Shown here in pieces: positions 44,204 to 53,966 of a stretch of DNA of 64,000 nucleotides. Each line of letters opens with the position of its first letter. Within the stretch, counting starts at the first letter, position 1. Below the pieces are notes generated by a model that did not search any database, was not told where the DNA came from, and saw only the letters and a list, made by a program, of their open reading frames with translations. The DNA is from JAPOXR01 sp963664715 (GTDB lineage Bacteria > Pseudomonadota > Alphaproteobacteria > Rhodobacterales > Rhodobacteraceae), in NCBI GenBank assembly GCA_963664715.2, contig CAXXUY010000008.1:1-64000 (forward strand), written 5' to 3'. The position numbers and the translations under genes are program-made.

Positions 44204-45214
44204 ATGATATCCAGGAATGACGGTCTGACGGAGCACGGGATGCAGACTGTTGGTGCGTTCGCGGCAAGCGCTCATGTGCTGGCGATGTGTATTCGAAACC
44301 TGGCAGTACGATCGGCAGCGGCAATTCTCGCTGCCGGCATCATCGTGACGACCGCATCCGCGCACTCCGGCGCCGACGGTGTGGGCAGGATTGTCATCGT
44401 TTCAGCTTTTGCACCGGAGTTGGAACTCCTGAAGGCAGAGACGCGGGACAAGACAGTGCATATGGTCAATGGTGTCGAATTTGTAACGGGCAGTCTTGAA
44501 AACAGGGAAGTCGTGCTGTTCCTGAGCGGAATCAGCGTCGTCAACGCAGCAATGACGGTTCAGCTTGCGCTCGAAAGGTTCCATGTCAATGCCATGATCT
44601 TTTCCGGAATCGCGGGTGGCGTTGATCCTGACTTCAACATCGGCGACGTCGTGATCGCCGACAGATGGGGACAGTACCTCGAGTCGGTATTCGCGCGCAG
44701 GGTCGGGCATGAATGGGAAACGATACCGTTCTTCGAGTATCCATATGCCAATTACGGAATGATGTTTCCGCGATCCGTGACAGTTACCCGCACCGGATCG
44801 ACCGAACCCGAAACGCGGTTCTGGTTCCCGGTGGATGCGACTCTGCTTGCCGATGCAGGCCGGGCAGCAGCAGGCGTCACGCTGCAGCAGTGCATCGAGG
44901 AAGGCCGCTGCCTCGAGCATGAACCCAGGGTGGCGGTTGGAGGTTCAGGTGTATCGGGGAGTGCGTTTGTCGATAACGCGAGGTTTCGCGACTATACATT
45001 CAGGACATTCGGAGCGCGCGTTCTCGACATGGAGAGTGCTGCCGTGGCGCATGTCGCATGGTCGAATGACGTGCCATTCATTGCCGTCAAGAGTCTGGCA
45101 GACCTTGCAGGTGGCAGTGGGCAGGCCAACCAGATGGAGATCTTCCTGGGCCTCGCCGCAAACAACGCCGCGGCCGTTGTCAGGTCGCTGCTCAGGGAAA
45201 CAGGCGACAGGTGA
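44204..45214 (+). CDS. Exported MTA/SAH-nucleosidase-like phosphorylase-fold protein
   Basis: A 336-residue PNP_UDP-family protein. An N-terminal signal-like region (VRSAAAILAAGIIVTTASAH) ends near residue 52, implying export. The fold follows the MTAN pattern: RIVIVSAFAPELELL, EVVLFLSGISVVNAAMTVQLAL, IFSGIAGGVDPDFNIGDVVIAD, the ribose-contact VLDMESAAVAHVA, and the catalytic Asp in VKSLADLAGG. Cytoplasmic MTAN is usually about 230 residues and has no signal peptide. ATG 44204 follows GGAAGAGGTGACAG; ATG 44285 would give a more ordinary signal-peptide length. Substrate and cellular role are uncertain. Confidence 0.78.
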   Translation: MISRNDGLTEHGMQTVGAFAASAHVLAMCIRNLAVRSAAAILAAGIIVTTASAHSGADGVGRIVIVSAFAPELELLKAETRDKTVHMVNGVEFVTGSLENREVVLFLSGISVVNAAMTVQLALERFHVNAMIFSGIAGGVDPDFNIGDVVIADRWGQYLESVFARRVGHEWETIPFFEYPYANYGMMFPRSVTVTRTGSTEPETRFWFPVDATLLADAGRAAAGVTLQQCIEEGRCLEHEPRVAVGGSGVSGSAFVDNARFRDYTFRTFGARVLDMESAAVAHVAWSNDVPFIAVKSLADLAGGSGQANQMEIFLGLAANNAAAVVRSLLRETGDR

Positions 45215-46095
45215 CCATCCGGGTGTCGTTACGACCTGGGCGGTCAGGACGATACAGAACCCGGAACTGGTGTTGCGGTTCATCTCCGTATCAGTTGTTT
45301 GGTTGGTCCAAGCGGCCGCAGCCTGACAGCAACCTGCCGTCTCCTTAGTGTGTCGAGGTTGAAAACTCCATCTTGCGAAGAGACCTATTGCGACAACTGG
45401 TCGCGACCGTGGATGCACGCGGTTTTCACCGGGCTGTTTCGAACCTCGCAGGCACTGCATGCTCTCGCATCTGTCGGGCACTGTAACAGCCTAATGTTGC
45501 TCGCACATTCGGGGGATGCCTCGACAAGTCCTCAATGGCCAGTCAAGACCTCGGTTGTGTTCCAGTTCAATTGCTTGAAATGGATCAACAGAGGTTGGGA
45601 TCTGACTGGCCTATCGGAAGCTCAAATTCGACAATCGAACCGTCAAGTGACTTCACGTCAATTACATCGCAACCAAACCGATTGCCTCGAGATCGAATCA
45701 AGAAGATCGGGTTCATCTGGCCGATATTGCCGCGCCCGGTTGAGTCATTCCCATTGGGCCGCGGCGTGATCGGATGGGTCATGACATCACCAAAATGTAG
45801 TGGCTCGGATTATTCAGTCATGAACCGGGTGGTTCTTCCCACCTTCTTCGCGCTTGTTGTTTCTGTTTGATCAGGTACAATCCGGGACAGGGCTTCTTTC
45901 CCAAGCAAGCATTTTCAAGTAGCGACCCTGTCCAGTTGGAATCATATCAAGCAGCTTTTCGGCGCGGCCCGGCTCACCCCCCAAACTGGCTTTCAGAATC
46001 ACCGGGTCTCCGGTAACATACTTGATGAGGCAAAGGTTCAGTCCAGAGTAACATTCTTAAGTGAGGCAATACGAGCTATCACCCGGATTGACGCT
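45215..46095. other. Long stretch with no supported gene
   Basis: About 880 nt between the nucleosidase and a toxin-antitoxin remnant. Frames such as the plus-strand 45535-45870 have protein-like patches (IKKIGFIWPILPRPVESF) but no recognised family. This may be decayed coding sequence at the edge of the defence region. Confidence 0.35.
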
Positions 46096-46230
46096 CTATT
46101 GCTCGCGGAGGATGTCGTAGATGCAGTTGACCAACTGGGCCTTGACGAGGTGCACTTCGGCATCTGGAAAGCCAAGATCGTCGAAGACGATGCCACTGCC
46201 GTGTTGCACGGTCGTGTCGGGGGTTTCCAT
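46096..46230 (-). pseudogene. XRE-family antitoxin N-terminal remnant
   Basis: On the minus strand METPDTTVQH is followed by GSGIVFDDLGFPDAEVHL and VKAQLVNCIYDILREQ, then TAG. This matches the N-terminus of HigA2-like XRE antitoxins (pattern GSGNVFADLGFPD...K..L...I..I). The recognition helix that should follow REQ is missing; codons after the stop are unlike the family. It is probably the remains of a toxin-antitoxin pair. The 305 nt from 46231 to 46535 hold no supported gene; an open minus-strand frame upstream (GLLQPFGGPHIYTVSGPE) may be decayed partner sequence. Confidence 0.5.
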
Positions 46231-46535
46231 GGTTCCAGTCCCCACGAAGCGCGAGATGATATCGCGCTGCGCGTACTGGACTACGGCGGTAAGCGGTCGT
46301 TCTGGACCGGAGACGGTATAGATGTGTGGTCCACCGAATGGCTGCAGCAGGCCCTCGCCGAGAACACCGTGTGGCGCTTGCTATGGTCCGCCATGGCTGC
46401 GCCGACATGGCAGTGCCACCCGGGATGTGATCTTTATCGTTCGGTGCGTCTCGTTATGAAGAGGCTGTGTCAGTTACGTTTCGATCACTTCATCAACGAA
46501 CCACATCTCAACTTCACTTTGGAGAATTAAAGCGC

Positions 46536-47741
46536 ATGGCCGCGACGCTGACCTGGCTCGACCTGACCGCAAGCGACCGGGACAGGATGCGGCAGGTCCT
46601 GGACCTCTTCAAGGAACAGGGCACGGTCGACGAGATGGGGCTCGGTCGACTGCGCGATGCGCTTTCCGAAGCCCTGTTCCCCGGCACCTCGACGATTCAA
46701 ACCCGATTACGCTACGTGCTGTTCGTGCCCTGGATTTATCGGCAGCTCGAAGCCAGGCGCGTCGCCTCTTCTAGCATTTCGGAGCAATTGCGGAAGGCGG
46801 AGCTCGACCTGATCGGACCCCTTCTCGAGAACGGCAGGTCCCAGGGAGTGATCGGCGAACGCGCGCGTGGATCTTTGGCCCGGCAGCCCAGCTCAGTCTA
46901 CTGGACGGCAATCGTGCGCTGGGGCCTGTTCCTGCGTGAGCGGCCCCAGGGTTGGTACCATGTCCACTTCACCGGCCTCCTGCACGGCCGAGTCTCGGTA
47001 GAGTCGGCGGACGACCCGGGCATCATCCAAGCGCGCCAACCGAACTGGCATCCACGCTTGCCCGATCCTCCGCAGGCGTTCCCCTATGAAGCGTCCTTCG
47101 ACCTTACCCGGGAGGAGGCGGTGTTTCTCCAGGGTCGGATCGAGGAACACTGCGCAGGAACGTTGCTGGCCTGGCTTGCCCGAGAAGGATCGGACGCTCC
47201 ACGGGACGGTTGCTTCTGGGACGACCGCGCCGCAACGAACGCCCCTGCCGGGCTCAGGGGCACGATAGAACTCGGTCGGCGGTTTTCCCTCCAAGTCGAG
47301 GGCATGCCGCTGCTCTACAACCTGCTGCTCGCCGAGCGGCGACACTCGGAACATGGCGGCGATGAGGCGCTCATCGACCGGTACAGGCAAGACATCGGCG
47401 AATGGGCTGCCAGGGAAGCCGCAGACCATATCTTCGATCCGGCCGAGCTATGGAGCTTTACCGCCTCCCGCAAGGTCCGGGTTCCCCGATTGCAGCGCAA
47501 TTTCGTTGAAGCCTGGACGTCGCGACTCTCGGATATCGGCCCCGCTGTTATCGCCGACGACCGCTCTTTGCGAAGCTTGATTGAAAGTCGTGAGCGACAG
47601 CTCAAGGGGCCGCGGGCACGCCTGCACAATCCGGCCCGTCTCCTGGACTGGAGCGGCGAGGTCGGAGTCGGCCGGATGAACTTCCGTTGGCACCGGGTTC
47701 GCCAGATGCTGCTCGACCTTCACGGAGGACTCGCGGCCTGA
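46536..47741 (+). CDS. DUF6361 family protein
   Basis: A 401-residue protein beginning MAATLTWLDLTASDRDRMRQ, followed by VDEMGLGRLRDALSEALFPG and STIQTRLRYVLFVPWIYRQL, the signature of DUF6361. The middle has SVYWTAIVRWGLF and the C-terminal third the segment FDPAELWSFTASRKVRVP. Biochemistry is unknown. ATG 46536 has GGAG 11 nt upstream. It is the first gene of a three-gene operon with a PLD protein and a large helicase; the stop overlaps the PLD start (TGATG), indicating tight co-expression. Confidence 0.85.
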   Translation: MAATLTWLDLTASDRDRMRQVLDLFKEQGTVDEMGLGRLRDALSEALFPGTSTIQTRLRYVLFVPWIYRQLEARRVASSSISEQLRKAELDLIGPLLENGRSQGVIGERARGSLARQPSSVYWTAIVRWGLFLRERPQGWYHVHFTGLLHGRVSVESADDPGIIQARQPNWHPRLPDPPQAFPYEASFDLTREEAVFLQGRIEEHCAGTLLAWLAREGSDAPRDGCFWDDRAATNAPAGLRGTIELGRRFSLQVEGMPLLYNLLLAERRHSEHGGDEALIDRYRQDIGEWAAREAADHIFDPAELWSFTASRKVRVPRLQRNFVEAWTSRLSDIGPAVIADDRSLRSLIESRERQLKGPRARLHNPARLLDWSGEVGVGRMNFRWHRVRQMLLDLHGGLAA

Positions 47742-49552
47742 TGCTTTCACCCGACTCCAGGACCGTCGCCTTCGACCTGCTCCGCCCGCCCGCAGGCCAC
47801 GAGCTCGACTTCGCGCTGCTGACCACCTACACGCTCGACTTGGAGGCGCTGCTTGCGCTGCCCTTGGGGCTCGTCGCTCGGTCGGACAACGGGCTGGAGG
47901 AACTGCTTGCCGATCCGCTACTCTTGCTCGAGGCGTTGCGTCGCGCCGGTGAACGAATTCACGTCTTCGTGGATCGGGCCGGCATCGCCATTCCCCGCAC
48001 GAGACGTGAGCTCTATGCGTTGCTGGAACCGAGCGTTCATCCAGTGCGCGCGCCGGGCGGCGGGGCATTTCATCCCAAGGTCTGGGTGCTGCGCTTTGTG
48101 TCCGAAAACGGAGCGTCTCTCATACGCGTCGCCGTACTGTCGCGGAACCTCACCTTCGACCGTTCCTGGGACATCGCGCTCGCAACAGAAGCTTCGCCAA
48201 TGCCCAGGCAACGGAGTGTCGGAAGCCGCCCTCTCGCCGATTTGGTCCGAGGTCTTCCGGAACTTTGTGGCGAACCGCTGAACCCTGTCGTACTCGACAA
48301 GACACGGGCGCTAGCCGACGAGGTTTCACGCACCCGTTTCCCGGCCCCGGACGGGTTTTTCGACGACCCCGTCGAGTTCCATGTCCTTGGCATGGGCGGG
48401 CAACGGGCCACTGGCAAGCCCTGGCAGCCGATGTTCGGCGGCTACGACATTCTGGCCGTCGCTCCGTTCATCGGGAGCACGGCCTTGGACACCGTCGCCG
48501 GGATGGGCACCGGCGAACGGATTCTCGTGAGTACCCGCGAGCAGTTGGACAGACTGTCGGACAACGCGTTGGCCAGCTGGACCCGGGTCTTCATGTTGTC
48601 GGACGCCGCTCTCGATGAGTCCGAGGACGAAGATGCCAGCAGGCCTTCCGGGCTGCACGCCAAGTTCGTCGCGGTCGAGCATGGCTGGGACGTCACCTGG
48701 TTCGTGGGGTCCGCAAACCTGACCTATTCGGCGTTCTCCGGCAGGAACGTCGAGGTCATGGCTACCTTGAGCGCCCGCAAGGGTCGCCGCAACGGCAATA
48801 GCGGGTACGGCATCGGGCGCTTCCTGGAGTCCGGATTCGAGACGCTCTGCGAACCGTATCGTCGCGGCGAGACTGAGCCCGAGACGCCCGAAATGAAAGA
48901 GGCGCTGGAACGACTAGAGGCTGCCCGGGACGCGCTTCTCGATGCCGGCCTCAAGGCCGTCTGCTCTCCCTCCGGCGAGAATTGGACGTGGAACCTGGAA
49001 GGCACCATCTCCCTCCCGCAAGCCGATGTGGAGATCAAGGCGTGGCCGATTTCTCTCACGGAAGAACAGGCACGCCCGCTCCAACTTCCACTGACCTGGA
49101 CCCTCCCTATCCAATGGCTCACCAGGCTGGCTGCCTTCCGTCTGCATGTTCCCGTGCCGGGTGTTGACGACATTGGCTTGACGCTCAGCCTGCCCGTCGA
49201 AGGCATGCCCGAGGACCGCATGCACCATGTGCTCAGGAGCCTGATCGGCGATTCCGCAAGTTTCATGGTCTTTGTCCGCGCGCTGCTGGGCGGCCTCGAC
49301 GGAATGGTCGAGTGGGCGCAAGGCGGCGGCGCCAACGGCGGCGGCGCGTCATGGGCGGACGTGCCAGGCGACGAGACCCTTCTGGAGGGGCTTGTTCGCG
49401 CCGCCTCTCGAGATCCCGGACGCCTGGAGCCGGTGCACCGCCTGATCGAAGATTTCCGCGGGACCGTGGAAGGTCGCCGCATCGTCCCTGACGACTTCCT
49501 TGAGCTCTGGAGCGCGGTGGAAGAGGTTTTGCGCGAGGACGGGCGCTCATGA
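47741..49552 (+). CDS. Phospholipase D-like nuclease-family protein
   Basis: A 603-residue protein with two PLD-type half sites. The first has GAFHPKVWVLRF with downstream LSRNLTFDRS; the second has GLHAKFVAVE with FVGSANLTYSAFSG. His and Lys of each HxK pair are present, so a DNA-cleaving or DNA-binding role is plausible, as in other defence-associated PLD proteins. The C-terminal region (WPISLTEEQARPLQ, RMHHVLRSLIGDSA) is probably structural. ATG 47741 overlaps the DUF6361 stop by 1 nt, and the helicase start overlaps this gene's stop by 4 nt. Confidence 0.85.
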   Translation: MLSPDSRTVAFDLLRPPAGHELDFALLTTYTLDLEALLALPLGLVARSDNGLEELLADPLLLLEALRRAGERIHVFVDRAGIAIPRTRRELYALLEPSVHPVRAPGGGAFHPKVWVLRFVSENGASLIRVAVLSRNLTFDRSWDIALATEASPMPRQRSVGSRPLADLVRGLPELCGEPLNPVVLDKTRALADEVSRTRFPAPDGFFDDPVEFHVLGMGGQRATGKPWQPMFGGYDILAVAPFIGSTALDTVAGMGTGERILVSTREQLDRLSDNALASWTRVFMLSDAALDESEDEDASRPSGLHAKFVAVEHGWDVTWFVGSANLTYSAFSGRNVEVMATLSARKGRRNGNSGYGIGRFLESGFETLCEPYRRGETEPETPEMKEALERLEAARDALLDAGLKAVCSPSGENWTWNLEGTISLPQADVEIKAWPISLTEEQARPLQLPLTWTLPIQWLTRLAAFRLHVPVPGVDDIGLTLSLPVEGMPEDRMHHVLRSLIGDSASFMVFVRALLGGLDGMVEWAQGGGANGGGASWADVPGDETLLEGLVRAASRDPGRLEPVHRLIEDFRGTVEGRRIVPDDFLELWSAVEEVLREDGRS

Positions 49553-52500
49553 TCCGGCCTTTCCCCCAGGAGATCCTAAAACCGCTGAAGCCGTTCCAGC
49601 GTCGCACCGTCGACCACGCTTTCCGCCGCCTGTTCCTGGATGAGGACAGTACGTCCCGTTTTCTTGTCGCCGACGAGGTCGGTCTTGGGAAGACGCTGGT
49701 CGCGCGCGGCATCATCGCCAGAGCCATCGATCACCTCTGGGAAGACGTGGATCGGATCGACATCGTCTACATCTGCAGCAACGCTGGCATCGCTCGTGCC
49801 AATCTCCCGAAGCTCCAGATCGGGGGCGCCAGCGAGCGATCGTTCGCGCTGGCAACCCGTCTGACCATGCTGGCCACCGAGCTCGCGCCCGCAGACGACG
49901 GGTCGAGTTTCATGGAAAACAAGCTGAACTTCGTCAGCTTCACGCCGGGCACTTCGTTCGAGATGGGCCATTCCGGCGGCCGGCGCCGGGAGCGAGAGGT
50001 CCTGTTTCATCTCCTGGCTCCCCACGTCGACCGTCTGACGCCCTTGATGAACCTCTTGCAGGGGTGGGTGACCAGGAAGGATGGCTGGCGTAGGGGGCTC
50101 GAAACGGCACTCCCCATCGAACCCACAATTCGACGGGATTTCGATGAGGAATTCGAGAAGCGGGACGACCTGCAGCTCAAGCTGCACGACCTCCTCGATA
50201 ACTCGTTCCATCGCTACCGGCGCCACTGGCCGGACGAGGCCAGATGGCGACGCGATGAGCTGATCGGCGAATTGCGGCGGTTGCTGGCCGCGGTGTGCAT
50301 TCGCGCCCTGGAGCCGGACCTGGTCATCCTGGACGAGTTCCAGCGGTTCAAGCCCTTGATCGAGACCCAGGAAGGCCGTCGCAGTCCGGCCGCCGAGCTC
50401 GCCCAATCCCTGTTCCAGACCAAGGCGCATGACGGCCGCCCCGTTCCCACGCTTCTTCTCTCGGCAACGCCCTACAGGCTTTATACGACCGACGCCGAGA
50501 TCGAGCAGGAGGACCACTACGAGGACTTTCTGGCCACGACACGGTTCCTGTTCGGCGGCCGGGAATCCCGTGTCGGGACCCTGGCGAGCGGTCTCGCCCG
50601 GTTTGCCAATACCCTCAAGCGGGCGAACCCGGACGACACCGGATCGCTCCGGGCGGCGGCCAACGCCAAGACGGCCGTCGAGAATGCACTTGGAGCGGTG
50701 ATGGCCAGGACCGAGAGAGTTGCCGCCAGCGACGAACGGGACGCCATGTTGGTAGAGCCCGGAGTCAGGCTGTCGCTCAAGCCGACCGACGTGCGCCAGT
50801 ATCTCGCGGCCGACGCGCTGTTCGAAGCCGTCGGCGACCGGGACCCGATGCCGTTCTGGAAGTCGGCGCCCTATCTCGTGCATTTCATGCGCGGCTACAA
50901 GTTCAACGAGCGGCTCGATGAGACGCTCGAACTCTCCCCTTCCAAGGTCGCCTCGGTACTGGGATCGCATCGGAGATCTTTCCTGTCGGCCGAGACCCTG
51001 CACCAGTGGTCCGAAATTGACCCCGCGCACCCGAAGATGCGGGAGATGGTGAGCGATCAACTCGACAGGGGCGTCTGGCGTTTGCTGTGGGTCCCACCGA
51101 CTCTGCCCTATTGGCCGCTCGAAGGTCCTTTCCACGACAAGGAAGGCGTCACCAAGACACTGCTGTTCTCCGCCTGGAACGTCGTGCCCGACGTCGTCAG
51201 TGCCGTCCTCAGCTACGAGGCCGAGCGACGCATGACCGGAGGCAGGATCCGCGCCTACATGGACCCGGCAAGGCAGCAAGTTCCCTTGCTGCGTCTGACT
51301 CAGTCCGCGGCCCGCGTCCGGTCTCGCCACCGTCTTCTGCTCCTGCTTCTGCCATGCCTGCCGCTCGCCGACCGGACCCATCCGCTGAACGCCCCGCCCG
51401 GGCAAGACCGCCGTACATGGGTTCGCGAGGCGGTCGAGACTCTGCTGTCCACTCCCGGACTCCCGGACTCGCAGGACGGACCAGTCGACGAGCGCTGGGA
51501 ATGGGCGGCGCCGCTGCTTCTCGACCCCGAATTGCGGACATTCCTGGAGGCATGGCGAGATGGCGACATTCCAGCGATCAAAGGCGGCGAGTCCCTGCCA
51601 CGACCGAATCCGGAATTGTTCGGCGCCTATGTCGACGACCTCCTAGACCTGCCGCTCGACCAACTCGGGCGTCGTCCGCCCGGCCTTGTCGATCTCCTGA
51701 CCGAGGTCGCTCTAAGCGCGCCGGCGATCCTGGCTCTACGTATCCTCGATGCCACGCCCGCCTTGGCGGCTGACACTCGCCGTCGGCTGGCCGTCACCAT
51801 CGCCTATGCATTCTGGAGCCTCTTCAACCAGCCCGCGGTGATTTCGCTTCTGCGCCAGCTGTCGGCCGGGAAGAAGGCTGCGCGCGACGATACGGCCTAT
51901 TGGCGGCTGGTCCTGGAATATTGCCAACAAGGAAATCTCCAGGCCGTGCTCGACGAGCATTGGCACCTCCTGTGGGAGCAGCATTCCTGGTCGGAGTCCG
52001 CCGACGCAGCCGAGGTCGCAATGGAATGCGTCAAGACGCTCGTCAGCGTGGTGCAACCCGTGAGGTCGCGGGTTCACGGCCGCTTTCTCGAGGTCCGCGA
52101 GACGGATGAGGTCGACCCGGAGCAAATCCGCATCCGCACCGTGTTCGCCCTTCGCTTCGGCCATCTTCGCGCGGAGAACGATGAGAATATCAGCGAGGAC
52201 ATGGTTCGCGCCGCGTTCAACAGCCCGTTCCGGCCCCTGGTGCTCACCAGCACCTCGATCGGACAGGAGGGGCTGGATTTTCATCCCTGGTGCCACCGCC
52301 TGGTGCACTGGAACCTGCCGGGCAATCCGGTCGACCTCGAACAGCGCGAGGGCCGGGTGCACCGATACAAAGGCCACGCCGTACGGCGCAACGTCGCCGC
52401 CGTACACGGCGAGGCCGTATTGGAGTTATGGCGACCCGGAGACGACCTTTGGACACTGATATTCCAACGGGCGGATCGGGCGGCCCGCGAGGCTGGCGAC

Positions 52501-52779
52501 TCCGATTTGGTTCCCCACTGGATCGCTTCCGGAGATTGCCGGGTGGAGCGCCACGTACCGTTGCTGCCCTATGCGAGGGAGGTCGAGGTCTTCAGACGCC
52601 TGAAGCGCCAGCTTGCAGCCTATCGCGTCGTTTTCGGCCAGCCGCGACAGCAAGAACTGATCGCTCTGCTCGAGCGGGCTGATTTCTCCATCGATCAGCT
52701 TCGAGAACTGATAATCGACCTCTCTCCGCCGGAGGCGGACATCGGGCTTCGTTTTGATCCTGACCAGCTTCCCGGATGA
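49549..52779 (+). CDS. Large SNF2-like superfamily 2 helicase
   Basis: A 1,076-residue helicase. Walker A is ADEVGLGKT (41-49), motif II is LDEFQRF (DEFQ at 262-265), and motif III is SATPYRLYT (305-313). Motifs V and VI near residue 900 are STSIGQEGLDFHPWCHRLVHW and EQREGRVHRYKGHA. A long insertion between the two RecA lobes (about 350-850) has no recognised domain. DEFQ instead of DEAH and the SNF2-like Walker A suggest a translocase of the DrmD/SNF2-like type. ATG 49549 overlaps the PLD stop by 4 nt. Together with DUF6361 and PLD it forms a module likely to act on foreign DNA. Confidence 0.85.
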   Translation: MIRPFPQEILKPLKPFQRRTVDHAFRRLFLDEDSTSRFLVADEVGLGKTLVARGIIARAIDHLWEDVDRIDIVYICSNAGIARANLPKLQIGGASERSFALATRLTMLATELAPADDGSSFMENKLNFVSFTPGTSFEMGHSGGRRREREVLFHLLAPHVDRLTPLMNLLQGWVTRKDGWRRGLETALPIEPTIRRDFDEEFEKRDDLQLKLHDLLDNSFHRYRRHWPDEARWRRDELIGELRRLLAAVCIRALEPDLVILDEFQRFKPLIETQEGRRSPAAELAQSLFQTKAHDGRPVPTLLLSATPYRLYTTDAEIEQEDHYEDFLATTRFLFGGRESRVGTLASGLARFANTLKRANPDDTGSLRAAANAKTAVENALGAVMARTERVAASDERDAMLVEPGVRLSLKPTDVRQYLAADALFEAVGDRDPMPFWKSAPYLVHFMRGYKFNERLDETLELSPSKVASVLGSHRRSFLSAETLHQWSEIDPAHPKMREMVSDQLDRGVWRLLWVPPTLPYWPLEGPFHDKEGVTKTLLFSAWNVVPDVVSAVLSYEAERRMTGGRIRAYMDPARQQVPLLRLTQSAARVRSRHRLLLLLLPCLPLADRTHPLNAPPGQDRRTWVREAVETLLSTPGLPDSQDGPVDERWEWAAPLLLDPELRTFLEAWRDGDIPAIKGGESLPRPNPELFGAYVDDLLDLPLDQLGRRPPGLVDLLTEVALSAPAILALRILDATPALAADTRRRLAVTIAYAFWSLFNQPAVISLLRQLSAGKKAARDDTAYWRLVLEYCQQGNLQAVLDEHWHLLWEQHSWSESADAAEVAMECVKTLVSVVQPVRSRVHGRFLEVRETDEVDPEQIRIRTVFALRFGHLRAENDENISEDMVRAAFNSPFRPLVLTSTSIGQEGLDFHPWCHRLVHWNLPGNPVDLEQREGRVHRYKGHAVRRNVAAVHGEAVLELWRPGDDLWTLIFQRADRAAREAGDSDLVPHWIASGDCRVERHVPLLPYAREVEVFRRLKRQLAAYRVVFGQPRQQELIALLERADFSIDQLRELIIDLSPPEADIGLRFDPDQLPG

Positions 52780-53068
52780 GCACCTCTTCCACGTTAGATG
52801 TCTGGTGTGACCCTAGAATTCTGGACTTGTCGCTGGAATGCAGATCGTCGACAAGGGTTTAGAGCATGTTTCATTCAATTGGTGTCATATCCTGCCTCGG
52901 TGAAGATGTCGCAGCATTCTTCACACACAGGGGTTCGCAACTCAAGCCATCCGGAAATCCTGAATCCAAAAGCTTGCAACAAGCTATAAGATCTTGACCT
53001 GAAAGTTGAGTGGTCTCACCAAATGTGGCATTTCCCCGCTGACTTCGACACCAGATAGGGAGGGCCGC
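52780..53068. other. Intergenic stretch before the IS5 transposase
   Basis: About 290 nt, which should contain the left end of the IS5 element. Inverted repeats and a target duplication could not be resolved by eye; GTGGCAT motifs occur near both ends of the transposase gene (53027-53033 and, inverted, 53921-53927). Confidence 0.35.
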
Positions 53069-53905
53069 ATGGCTTGGAACGAGACCGCTCAGGAGCAGTA
53101 TAGACGATCTTTGGACAGATATGAAACCGACTTGACGGACGAGGAGTGGTCGGTGATCGAGCCCCTCATTCCGCCTCCCACGAAGATTGGCCGGCCGCGC
53201 GAGCATGACATGCGGGAGGTCTTCAACGCCGTCCAGTTCATGCTCGGGACAGGATGCCAGTGGTGGGCGATTCCCAAGCGCTTTCCGCCATTTACCTCCG
53301 TCCAGAACCATTTCTACGCCTGGCGCGACAACGGCGTTCTGGATCGGATGATGGACGCGCTGCGCGCCCATGTGCGCGAACTCGCGGGCCGTTCGGAGGA
53401 GCCGACGGCGGCCGCGATCGACAGCCAGTCGGTGAAAACCACAAAGAGCGGCGGCCCGTCGGGATATGACGCGGGGAAGAAAATCAAGGGCCGGAAGCGC
53501 CACGTCACGGTGGAGGTGGAGGGGTTCCCGATCATGATCGCGGTCCATGAGGCCTCGGTGCAGGACCGGGACGGCGCTCCGGACGTGATCCTCGGCATGC
53601 TGGAGAAGGCTCCGCAGGTAACGAAACTATGGGCGGATGGCGGCTATACGGGGCTGAAACTGGAGGCCGAGCTGGCGGAGCGCGGTCTCGGATCGATCCT
53701 GGAGATCGTCCGCAAGCCGAAGGAAATAAAGGGCTTCGCCGTCATTTACTGCCGCGTGGTGGTGGAGCGCAGCTTCGCCTGGATGTCGCGGTGCCGGCGT
53801 TTGGCGAAAGACTTCGAGCGGTCTCTGGAGAGCTCCCTGGCGTGGGCGCAGCTCGCGGCCTGCCGGTTCCTCATGCGCAGGATTGCACGGGGTTCAAACA
53901 CTTGA
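53069..53905 (+). CDS. IS5 family transposase
   Basis: A 278-residue DDE transposase of the IS5 family. The N-terminal region has LTDEEWSVIEPLIPPP and GRPREHDMREVFNAVQFML. Catalytic residues are Asp in AAIDSQSVKTTK, Asp in WADGGYTGLKL and Glu in VVERSFAWMSRCRRLAKDFE. It is complete in length. It sits between the DUF6361 operon and res, so it separates the two defence units and may have joined them. ATG 53069 follows GGGAGGGCC. Confidence 0.9.
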   Translation: MAWNETAQEQYRRSLDRYETDLTDEEWSVIEPLIPPPTKIGRPREHDMREVFNAVQFMLGTGCQWWAIPKRFPPFTSVQNHFYAWRDNGVLDRMMDALRAHVRELAGRSEEPTAAAIDSQSVKTTKSGGPSGYDAGKKIKGRKRHVTVEVEGFPIMIAVHEASVQDRDGAPDVILGMLEKAPQVTKLWADGGYTGLKLEAELAERGLGSILEIVRKPKEIKGFAVIYCRVVVERSFAWMSRCRRLAKDFERSLESSLAWAQLAACRFLMRRIARGSNT

Positions 53906-53966
53906 AAACGAACGACAAGATGCCACCGATGAACTATGAGTCAAACGCTAAGGTTTTCGGAACAGG

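Noticed and set aside
46099..46530. Plus-strand 143-residue open frame
   Set aside because: The minus strand contains a recognisable XRE antitoxin N-terminus here; the plus frame matches nothing.
52813..53960. CTAG at 52812-52815 and 53957-53960 as target duplication of the IS5 element
   Set aside because: The sequences next to the two CTAG sites are not inverted repeats of each other, so the ends remain unresolved.
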